Part shown: positions 48,981-58,800 of the stretch, piece after piece
Numbering within the stretch: position 1 is the first letter of the stretch
Layout: every line of letters begins with the position of its first letter
Assembly (NCBI RefSeq): GCF_009602425.1
Contig: NW_022261702.1
Coordinates: 3,471-67,470, forward strand
From: Actinia tenebrosa
Lineage: Eukaryota > Cnidaria > Anthozoa > Actiniaria > Actiniidae
Direction of reading: 5' to 3'
Length of the DNA: 64,000 nucleotides
The notes under the pieces: model-generated
The model's database searches: none
Told to the model about the DNA's origin: nothing
The model's input: only the letters and a program-made list of their open reading frames with translations
Made by a program: the position numbers and the translations under genes

Positions 48981-49415
48981 ATGGCATCTGCTCGTAAAGA
49001 CTCAAAGAAACAACTTAACGCCAAACTGCGTAAGATTGAAAACGACTTGGTTATTGCTCAAGAAAAAACTTACGGTCTAACGAACCAAATTAAAGAAGCA
49101 AAAGATGTCTATGAAAGAGCCATGGACAACATTGATGAGGTTCTCAAAGAACGTGACAACAAGATCAGCAGAGAACAGAGAGAATACGAATGGAAGAACA
49201 CGTTCATAAGCTGGAATGACTCCAACAGAAGAGACGTTAAGTGGTTAAACGAGCAAGTTAATTACTTGAAAGTTAAACTTGACATCCAAGACCCGCCTTG
49301 TAGCACACCCAAGTACAGTGGAACAATGGTGATGATCAAGAAAGTTGTAAGATATGGATTTGGTCTTGCTTTCGGATTGGCCATGGGACTAGCTATGACT
49401 GCAATGCCAAATTAG
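48981..49415 (+). CDS. Unrecognised coiled-coil protein with hydrophobic C-terminal tail
   Basis: Intronless 144-residue protein, ATG at 48981 (AAAATGG context). Residues about 5-100 are highly charged and predicted coiled coil by eye (KLRKIENDLVIAQEKTYGLT, AMDNIDEVLKERDNKISREQ, VNYLKVKLDI). After a Pro/Ser linker and basic MIKKVVRYG, the last 20 residues are GFGLAFGLAMGLAMTAMPN, a Gly-Leu-Ala stretch with Gly every fourth residue, suggesting a tail anchor that packs closely with itself. Codon use is ordinary, AATAAA sits at 49626-49631, and a GC-motif-rich region precedes it, so I regard it as a real gene. No family recognised; possibly lineage-restricted. No function should be assumed. Confidence 0.7.
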   Translation: MASARKDSKKQLNAKLRKIENDLVIAQEKTYGLTNQIKEAKDVYERAMDNIDEVLKERDNKISREQREYEWKNTFISWNDSNRRDVKWLNEQVNYLKVKLDIQDPPCSTPKYSGTMVMIKKVVRYGFGLAFGLAMGLAMTAMPN

Positions 49416-50844
49416 CCAATCACGTCCATCGTGTGGAATCTCTAATGATGGATCGAATCAGGAGATCAAATTAATTGGAAACTGAATTGTATTGTAAATA
49501 AGCTATGTTTAAATGTAACTTGATATTTATAAATATTTCATTTTGATATAAACAAATTAGTACATATTTTTGAGTGCTGCGATAGGTGTTTTAGATATAA
49601 ATTGAATTCGTTTTGCTTAATGCTCAATAAAATGCTTTTTTATAGCTTCATGGTTGTAATAAGTGCGACTAGGTGGGAAATTAAACGTACCGGTTGGTCA
49701 GGGGAAAAAACGTTGGCAAAGTAGAATCTGTTCAAATTTCACGAGGAAAGTTGATTGAAGAATGATGAAAGGGAAAGAAAGGGGAAAAAGGAATTTATAA
49801 AAACGGAATGGGGAAAGAAAAGGAAACGTGGCTCACTTAGATAATTTTTCAGCAACAGCTGAAATACGCTAGATTTGCGACGTATGTTGGAGCGGCGACT
49901 GCTTATGATGATGCTGCGGCGCAGTTTCCAAGATGAGAAGTGGTTATTTTTATTTATGCCCCCATCCTTATGTCGTCAATTAATTGTGGGCAATGACGAT
50001 CGTATCAAAAGCCAGCTTAAAGTCATCGAACCACAATAGGCAATAATCATTAGGAAAGAAGGAAAGACCTATTTGATGGCTAAAAAAATGGTCAGAGATT
50101 CTACACACAAAAAACACATATTCGGAAGTGTCAGGATTTTCACCTTGTCAATTGAATCTGAAGATATTTTATAGAATTATATACTGATGTTACTTTGCGG
50201 TTATATGACTAAAATTCACTCTAAGCAGTTTTCAGTAAACAATTAACATTTTCTAATGTTGGGTTACCTGTGTTTCTGGCAAGTTCTTTAAACTTGACGT
50301 CATCTCAAAACACGTTCATTGTGTAAAACACGAGGTCTAAGCCGGATAAAATGAAATGTTTACACGCAAAGAAAATTTGGTTTTTCCAGCTTATTTCTCC
50401 TATTTATTATATCTTTTAAGGCTATTAATTTAAGTTTTATAGCCATAAGAAGATTTTTTCGTACAACTGAAGATTTAGTGGTATATATTTAAAATATTGT
50501 ACAAGGTGTATTCACCGCGTAATAATCAAAAACACAGGTCAGTCTAGTCAAACGATTACGTATGTAAACCACGTGTTCCAACGTGGCAATTTATTCTTAA
50601 TGCTTATATCAAATAATCTAGATAAATTGCCCAATGATCATCAATTCCCTTTCATCTATTAGCCAATCTTCAATGAATAAGATATGTAGCTTTTGTCTTT
50701 AAACCAATCATTGCATTGGAAAACAAAGCTGTTCTTAAGCCAATCAAAAAGCGGCTCTGCCTTTGCACCTGTTTATAGCGAATGATTATAATAATACCGC
50801 TATAAGACAAGAAAAGCTGGACGCAAAGGAGAAAAAAGTCGAAA
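49416..50844. promoter_or_regulatory. Upstream region of the CSRNP gene
   Basis: After the 3' UTR of the 48981 gene, this holds a full CRE (TGACGTCA 50295-50302), CACGTG near 50571, and three CCAAT motifs in 100 bp (AGCCAATCTT 50661, AAACCAATCATT 50701, AGCCAATCAA 50739), then CCGCTATAAGAC about 45 bp before the ATG, a plausible TATA box. 49.8-50.2 kb has no feature I can name. The layout (CRE, CCAAT, TATA) fits an inducible gene. Confidence 0.55.
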
Positions 50845-51573
50845 ATGTCGAAGCGGAAATTCGAGGATGATTCTCACAGCGTAGACAGTACAGAAAGCTC
50901 GGATAGTGGCGATTCGACTTCATCTAAAGCAGGGAAGCGTGTTCGGTTTGACAAAAGAATTGTATTTCATTTCCCGCGTACACAGGGAAGCAGTTGCGTG
51001 CCTTCGAACGGTGGATATACCCTAGGGATGAAGAGAAAACACACCTATGTTGAACACTTGAAGTTCAGCGACCAAGAAGACAGCTTAGAATTCTGTTGTT
51101 CGAGTGACAGCGAGGAAGACGACGAGGATGAAGATGAGGATGAAGACTCGAGCTTATTTATGCCCATCCCGCAAAAAACTCGGAAAGCTATATTAAAAGA
51201 TGCTGGTGTTAAAAAAATTGATAAACAAGAAGCGATGGAGTGTATGCAAATTCGATTCTCTCGCCAGATATGTGGATGTGATTGTAAGGAATATTGTGAT
51301 CCTCAGACATGTAGTTGCTCTTTGAATGGAATCAATTGCCAAGTTGATAGAGATAATTTTCCTTGTGGCTGTGTGCGGGATGAATGCCATAATCCACACG
51401 GCCGACATGAATACGACCCCATCTCTGTTCGCCGACACTTCATTGATACAATTTTAAAGCTACGAGGTCAGAAATACCTCTGGGATAAACAGATCCTTCA
51501 ATCTACAACCTCCAATTCTGAACCGCAACCAATTTCAAATTCAAAAAGTGTCCTATCTTTAGCTGTAGTCTAA
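50845..51573 (+). CDS. CSRNP: Cysteine/serine-rich nuclear protein (AXUD1 family)
   Basis: Intronless, 242 residues. CSRNP proteins are nuclear, DNA-binding, and in vertebrates CSRNP1 is induced by Axin and cytokines. Family blocks: VRFDKRIVFHFPRTQGSSCV then PSNGGYTLGM (residues about 33-63); an acidic run EDDEDEDEDEDSS; MQIRFSRQICGCDCKEYCDP, TCSCSLNGINCQVDRDNFPC, GCVRDECHNPHGRHEYDP, giving the cysteine-rich domain with ten or more Cys. The N-terminal MSKRKFEDD resembles other members. It is less than half the length of vertebrate CSRNPs (over 500 residues), keeping the conserved core and losing the long C-terminal part, and has no introns. AATAAA at 51737-51742. I cannot assign CSRNP1, 2 or 3; it probably predates their split. 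Confidence 0.9.
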   Translation: MSKRKFEDDSHSVDSTESSDSGDSTSSKAGKRVRFDKRIVFHFPRTQGSSCVPSNGGYTLGMKRKHTYVEHLKFSDQEDSLEFCCSSDSEEDDEDEDEDEDSSLFMPIPQKTRKAILKDAGVKKIDKQEAMECMQIRFSRQICGCDCKEYCDPQTCSCSLNGINCQVDRDNFPCGCVRDECHNPHGRHEYDPISVRRHFIDTILKLRGQKYLWDKQILQSTTSNSEPQPISNSKSVLSLAVV

Positions 51574-52982
51574 AGTCTATAGAATTAAATGAAAACGATG
51601 AGGATAACTTCGAAGTATTATTATCGGGTATGTATGCGATTTTCACGTCAGCATCAAGCCGTCACCATAGTAAAATAGATACTTGACTTTCAAAAGATAT
51701 AAAATAATGAGCTATAATAGGTAAAAAGAGTAAATCAATAAACATCGCGGGGGAAAATCCGGTTGTGTGTTAACTATATATCTTCGTCATGGTCAATAAG
51801 CTGTATAGAAAATGAAAATATTACAAATTTAAATCTTAATTAAGTGTCCAAAAAGCAGTTTTATTAGTGAAAATTCTTGCTGAGAAGCTATTTGATCAAT
51901 ATCTGATATATATATATATATACATATATTTGAAACGTTGATGCGTAAGTAAAAGCTGCAGCTGTCTATTTTCATTGCGTTGGTCTAAGCTTTTCACTTA
52001 TGGTTCTATTTAAAGCACTAGTAAGCTGTAAATTGCATGGGTTTCTTAAGTATATCAGATAGAAGACTGCCGTATCTCGCTATAAAAAAATTAAATATAC
52101 GTTGAAAAATAACTCTTTTTGGTCAATCGGGTATTTGCAATTAGTGAGGACCGTTTACTTCTGACACCAATCGTAGCTTTCAAAAGTTTCATTCAAAGCA
52201 TTTTAAGCCTTTTGATTTATTGATGGCTTCATTTTGATCATTTGAAGTAAATATTGAAAGTCATTATTGTTCTGACATGAGATATATGACAGAAAATAAA
52301 CTGCGCGTGTCAAAAGCAAATGTTTGATTCTATAAAATGCTGTTAACTGTCTGTTTTGCTGGTGGATTTGCCACAAAACCAGAACGGAAGCTGTCAACGC
52401 AAAAAACCTGTTGAACGGAACACTGGATATACTGGTTAAATACCGTAAAAAATTCGATTCTGCTTCTAATCCCTATGTAAGGACAAAGACATTCGAGTCT
52501 GTATCAGTTGTTGATCTTGGAAAATGGGCTGTATTGGACCTGCCAGTTTCTGCTAGTATCCACCAGCTTGGTCGATCGAAAAAAGGTTGTCTTGACAACT
52601 AAGAATTCCCGCGAAAATTTTCTTTCATAGTGTCATTTGTTGTCTTTTCTTATTCGAAAATGGAAGACAATGAAGATCACTTTAAATCACCTTTGAAAAG
52701 AAAGGCCATCAAATTTTAATGAATAAAGGTGACAAAAGCTAAATGGGTCATTCATTTGTCATTGTGGCGCGCCAAGGAATAAAATAATGGCTTGTACGTA
52801 CGTACTTGTACAGGTTACTGGAATCATCCAGACGTTTCGAACTGAAAGATAACCGCCCCAAATCTATTAATGGTTTAAAAAGGGATTATAGCGTTAAACG
52901 AGCTCGTTATCGTGGCTTTTGAATGGAGAAACTGCGGGTTATTTCTGCGCGCTAATGCTTTTTTGCACCATGTGAACTTTAT

Positions 52983-53110
52983 AATGGTGTTCTTGCACTT
53001 TGATGGTTTTCTTGCACTTTGATGGTTTTCTTGCACTTTAATGGTTTTTTTTCACTTTAATGGTTTCTTGCACTTCAACAGTGTTCTTGCACTCTAATGG
53101 CTTTCCGCAC
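52983..53110. repeat. 19-bp minisatellite, about seven copies
   Basis: Unit ATGGTTTTCTTGCACTTTA repeats head to tail about seven times with drift (ATGGTGTTCTTGCACTTTG, ATGGTTTCTTGCACTTCA, ATGGCTTTCCGCAC). Non-coding. Confidence 0.85.
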
Positions 53111-53420
53111 GTGAAATGTTATTTCACTCGTTGTAGTGTGCTCAGATCAGTCAATTTTCCTATACGTTTCATTAAGAGGATTTTCCTTGAAGCAAATCTT
53201 TTTTCTAGCTGATTTCAACGGTTCTTTCTATGCTTTGCGACCCGAATAGGTTTTTATTTTCCCAGTTTTGGGGCATTGTAGCAATATAAAACAGAAAGCG
53301 GATAGTGTATCAAGTTATTTTTTAACAACAGCACCGTTATTTCTTTCTTGGGTTTGGTTAGGTTTCAATAGATTTAATTGTTATTTTCGTTTGTGCATGA
53401 CGTCACCAGTTACTTTCACT

Positions 53421-53700
53421 TATAGTAAACTCAACAAAATTACTCGACTCTGATTGGTCGAGAGGAGAACAATTATAGCGTTAATAGTACTTCGCAGGAG
53501 TACCGAATTAAGTCGCTATGGCAACANGGCCAAAACAATTATTTTCTATCTTTTTCATGCATTTCAGTTGCGCGATGGACTGAAAGTCATAGACAAAGAT
53601 GAACGGCGTCGCTTCGCATTTTTTACTGAAATTTTGTTGAGTGAACTATAAACAAAAAATCGCACGATCTTCTCGTACAATTTGGAATTAATAGATATTT
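53421..53700 (+). mobile_element. Foldback element (pair with 38335-38599)
   Basis: Inverted ends TATAGTAAACTCAACAAAAT and ATTTTGTTGAGTGAACTATA enclose about 230 bp; beyond the right end, AACAAAAAATCGCACGATCT and TACAATTTGGAATTAATAG match the 38335-38599 region in the other orientation. The left arm continues TACTCGACTCTGATTGGTCG. No ORF of note. Confidence 0.75.
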
Positions 53701-54389
53701 CCTATACAAATACAAAGACAACATGGATTTTCAACGTTTATTTTTGTCGTTTCTGTTCGTTTTGGTAGAAAAAGTTTATCAAAGCACGCGTTCCATTGTT
53801 GTTCTATTTTTTTTAAACAACATAGCTCGTACTCTACATCGTAGAATAGACAGTGTAGATGAAATGGTCTGATGCTGGTGGTAATTTATGTGCCGAGGAC
53901 TCAAACACTTTCCACCGGAACGTTTGTTCGTTCCTGATAACGACTTGCATATAATCGTATGCGACACTCACGAATAACAATTAAGCTACTTCTTTCATAA
54001 ACATTCAGTCTGCGAACGGTAATGAAATAACTCATTCCAGCACAGGTAGCCCAACAGATTTTTTTTCATGGGTGAGTTGAAACGTTTATCAACCGGTGGG
54101 CCACCGGTGTTTTCAGTCTTCTATCTTTACTAAGATTTACCAAGTTGCACTCTTTTTAAATTACTTTACACGTTTACACCAATTTTGTTTATAACAGTCC
54201 TACACCAGCATAACGCTCGAACCCGCATTTCTAATAGGCACGGATGAGAATGGATGTTCTAAACAGGGAGGTGCTCCCTGCTCTAAAGTAAGATTTCAAA
54301 GTGGATCATCCCCACTTTGAGAACCATACTCTTGACTTTTACTTTGTAGCATCCTTTCGAGTTTTTACCATTTCTAATATCTTTATAAC

Positions 54390-54557
54390 CGATTTACACA
54401 TACGATTTTTCCTCACAACTGTCGCGCGCAACATGCTTACGCCACGTTTTAGCTGTCTGCCATTCACAGTCGGAAGCAGATTTTACGGTCGCTTTACACG
54501 AAGTAATTCGTGTCGTCGGCATGTTGCGCGCGAAGAAAAATCGTACCGTGTAAATCG
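54390..54557. mobile_element. Foldback element, CGATTTACAC family
   Basis: Left CGATTTACACATACGATTTT then CGCGCGCAACATGC; right GCATGTTGCGCGCG then AAAAATCGTACCGTGTAAAT and CG. The arms are about 40-47 bp, with a middle containing TTTACGGTCGCTTTACACG. 168 bp. Flanks do not show a clear target duplication. Confidence 0.8.
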
Positions 54558-55469
54558 TCCTTTACACTTTCTTACTCATACATTTCTGTGTATGGGTTGC
54601 CTGTGATAAAACCACAGGAATTTTGACAAGTTATTTGTACTAAATAACACAAATTGCCAGGATACAATTCAATGCTCATGTACCTCTCCAGCAGCAAACA
54701 ACTTGAATGTTAGCCTACGTTACCAGGCTTGTGATTGGTCATTATGATATCCTAGGGGATCGGAAAATCTTAGATAAATTTCATACTTAATCTTCCCCTC
54801 CCCCTCCCCCCACTCATTTCCACCTTCCAATCCCTATGTCATACAAAGGAAAACCTTGCAAAAGCCTTTGCATACATCCCCTTTTCCAGTTTTCCAGATA
54901 GTTCCAGGTATAAATACACTATTCATTCATTCAGTAACATTTCCTTGTGGGGAGGGGGTGGGGGGGCTATCTTCTCCCTTGCGGGATTGGTGAGATTCAA
55001 AAATGACTGTGACATCTTGTAATAGTCAAATTCGTATTGTTTGCTGCTGGTATCAACTATGAAGTAAATAACCAATAGAATGTGTCCAAAAACTAACTAT
55101 TAAACTAAGATAGTCTTCATAGGTTTTGATATATATCCTTTCTGTTTGAGTCTCACACACAGACCTGCACTACTGAGGGGGCATGTCCATTGTCATATAA
55201 ATTAGGTCCCTTGACGCCACTTGCTCATGATATTCTATGTTTTGATTAACTAGCTCAGGTCAGTGTGGTAAGTTTGAAATGAGAACTAGTTTCAACTTTC
55301 ACTCTAATAGCAACATGCATCAACAGGCCATGTGAAATACTTCTTATGCCATGCTGGATGGCAAATACAGCAGTATATAGTAAATATATTTCCACCTTTT
55401 GGGAAACAGATACTGTTATTTAGGATTGCACACTCAATCCAATTTTGATTTAAGCCACAAGGTCCGAAT

Positions 55470-55620
55470 CAGGGATATGGGAATGAAAAATAGAAAATAT
55501 ATTTCACAAAAAATTATATCTTTAGTGTATTGAATTTTGAAGGGTTTTTGGCTATGTGTATGTGGCTGTACAGGTTATCCCAAAACAATTTTTGGCTTGC
55601 AGCATTATATAACAACATAT
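55470..55620 (+). repeat. Dispersed repeat, copy 2 (pair with 23757-23925)
   Basis: Carries ATCAGGGATATGGGAATG, AATTTTGAAGGGTTTTTGGC, GGCTGTACAGGTTA and GGCTTGCAGCATTATATAAC in the same order and orientation as 23757-23925. No ORF. The boundaries are set only by shared sequence. Confidence 0.7.
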
Positions 55621-55868
55621 TGTAATAAGACACCATAACGATGCCATGATGTTGTTGCTATATTTATGTCTTTATGTTGCAATCTTGCAAGCATGCTGCC
55701 ACCAGGCCAAGAGGATACTTATGAAGGCTTAATCTTTGGATCTATTAGCCATCTGCATGGACGAGGATTCATGACATTACCTGTTAATACATATTCTTTC
55801 TATAATGCACACCAAATAGTAAAAACAGTAGCAGTCCATTGATAGACTGTCATTGGCATGCAACATCT

Positions 55869-58800
55869 TTAGGCCATCTGATCTGTCCTACAGTAGTACA
55901 ACAGATACGGATCCTTGCCTTGTATTGGCTTGAGTACATGGTTGACAGGAACACTTTTGAGTTTAGTGTCATCGGCACGTACCCATCCATGGATAGGGTG
56001 GCACATGTCTGTGGTGTAGTGCCCTCCACATGCTGTCTTACCATGATGATAGACAACTGAAAAGCAATGTGTTCACACGTTTGGTGAGGATTCTACTTGG
56101 ATTATCCAGTTTCCCTCCTTAGCAAAAATCCAACATGCTTAATTCAATTTTGACTTATGACATAGCAATGCTGTGGCGGATTTAGGGGGGGTTCATTGGG
56201 TGCAAATGAACCCCCCCCCCCCCCCACCGGCTGGTACCTTGGATTTTTTAGATTTTTTAAAATAAATAAATAAAGTATGGTACTAACTCATGAGATTTAA
56301 TATGAAATGGGACTGGTGGATAGGTTATCCTTATCAGGAGCGCCACTAGGCCAGTGATGTGCCTCATGGGAAAAATGATGATGCAAGAGAACGTTATTGT
56401 TGTGCCAAGATTTGCAAAAATGAACCCCCCTCTTAAAGTCCTGGATCCGCCACTGCAATGTCTACACTTTCAGGGTTGTTTCAAGGTCCCCCCCCTCCAT
56501 CTTTTTATCAGATTCATGGATTCACCATTGAAGTCTTTGGCTGGATACAAACACACACACACACATACAAAATTGGAAGGAAAAGAACAAAATAAAAGGG
56601 AATGGCAAAGGCATAACTTACCTGCTATAAGCTTGTAGCTCTTCTGAGCAATGGAATATTTGTTCTTCACATTTGGTGACAACAATTCTGTTAGAAACAA
56701 GAGCAGTTAGTAAGACTAGCCAACTTTTGTTGATCCACATTTGTTGATCAATAATTATTGGTTGACAGTCAGCCAACTGAGTATTGATGGACAGCCAATG
56801 ACCAATGGATTGTCAATCCTTGATTAGTCAACAGTCAACTGAATGTCGATCAAAACATGTCCATTACCATCAATCATACCCCTCTCTCACATTACTGCTA
56901 TTGTCATAACAGGTGAACCTTGTAGCTGTAAGCTGCACGCTGAAATTTGTTTTTTCGCTGCTGTCAATCAAAACTATTCAGTCAGTGCCCCTAACATTAC
57001 TGCTATTTTCATAACAGGTGAACTTTGTAGCTGTAAGCTGCACGCTGAAATTTGTTTTTTTGCTGCTGTCAATCAAAAGTACGCAGTCAGTACCTCTCAT
57101 ATTATTGACTGGCGCCAGTGAAAAACCAAATTTCAGAGTGCAACTCGCAACTACAGTGTACTGTACCTAGTTCCCGTGTTTATGAAAATAGTAGCAATGC
57201 CAAAATTTGTAAACCATAAATTGGAAAGATCTGAGGAATTGAATGTTAGTGATACAACAGGTAGCTGTTAGCACTATATATATCCCTGCCTTCTAGTTCT
57301 CCTCATTTAATAAAGAGTGTAAAATATATTGCAATACCTTTGCCAATAGGGAGATCTAATGGGTAGTCCACATGTTTTAGAAGCTTCTGGCTCCCACTCT
57401 TGGAGTAAATAAATCTCTTCAAATGAAGAATAAGAATCTTTGGAAGACTCTCAAATGTGACACGTTTTGATATGTCAATCTGGAGAGAAATAACAGAAAA
57501 AAATATAAAACATTTTCAATACAAGGAAATCCAAAGATTCTGTTTTTATAGACTAACTTCTTTTCAGGGAAGCACAAATGGTGTAGGAGTGAGAACGCTT
57601 GCCTCTCACCAAGGCGACCCGGGTTTGAGCCTCCCTGAGCTCGGTGTTGTACGAGTTGAGTTATTTGTTGGTTCTTTCCTGTGCTTGTGGGTTTTCTCCC
57701 TGTACTCCGGTTTTCCTCCCTCCACAAAAATCAGCTAATAAATTCTAATTCGATCCTAGGAGATGTTCACGATAGGGCTAATCTCAATATCTCCTTTCAC
57801 ATTTACTGATGTAAATAAATTAGTGTTTTTATCTTTATTTTACCAAAATTACCAAGCAATGATGGTAGACGACATGTTCAATAGCTTGGTGCATTTTGTA
57901 CCAAAAACCAATAAAGGTTCAATTTAAAACAATCAAGTAATGTTCTTAGATTTGATTATAACATGTTGTGTGATAATATGCATCTACTTACTTGTGCATT
58001 GGTCTTTGAGCATGTGTAACCTTGAAGTTCTTCTTTAACAGCAAGGTGGTTTAAGGCATCCTCAATACAACTCACATTCTAAAGGAGTTCATAATCCATC
58101 AATCAATAAATGGAGCATGAAGTATTAAACTATTACACAATATAAGCAGGGATAAAAATAAAGGCTGCTCAATGGCAGGGCCCTGAGCACAGCAGTACTT
58201 CAAACATTGGTTGGACATTATGCATAGCCCTAAAAAGAGTCTGAATCATGATGAGTTTTGCAAAGATAAGAAAAATGAAGAACTCCCCCTAAAAACAATT
58301 CTCATATCAAGGGAGTGATCCTTAACGAACTCTGCTACTCATGCAATGCCAAATGGAATCAAATCCAAGACCCCAGAGATGAGATGTTTATAGTCGAATA
58401 AGAAGTTTCTTGTTTAATAAACATACATTTGATGTTAGTCGTAAAGGTTTTTTGTAAAGGTTTTTTATACATTTGATGATAAAATTCTGCAATAAAATAT
58501 GAAACGTAAAAAAATATGTTTATTTTTTACAATGTTTCATATGTTATTGCAGAATTTTATCATCAAACTATTTTAGACTATGTAATACCTGAATGTCTAG
58601 CTGAAGATCAAAGAAGGGTTCCACATTAGCAGACTCTTTAGCTCCAGCCTGGTGAAGGGATGACCTCAGATATCCACCAAATATATCAGACACCAGAGAC
58701 TGAGGGAAAATAGCCTGAAAACAGTTATAGAAACAATGACTTTATTTGTAATCATACTATTTTTGAAAGGCAGGGTTAAAAATAATGGCCAGTCAATGAA

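Larger units (their letters stand above)
51574..55868. other. Gap between convergent CSRNP and USP10
   Basis: 4.3 kb without a convincing gene. 51574-51750 is CSRNP 3' UTR; a TATATA run is at 51907-51925; 52.0-52.9 kb has short frames only. Then a 19-bp minisatellite (52983), a foldback element (53421), another foldback (54390), C-rich stretches near 54790 and 54955, and a dispersed repeat (55470). One undetermined base is at 53526. Confidence 0.55.

Noticed and set aside
52411-52602. 63-residue frame in the CSRNP-USP10 gap
   Set aside because: No homology, no promoter or poly(A) context; within chance expectation.
53268-53651. Short frames of 60-65 codons across 53.3-53.65 kb
   Set aside because: They lie over a foldback element and an undetermined base, with no splice logic or family resemblance.
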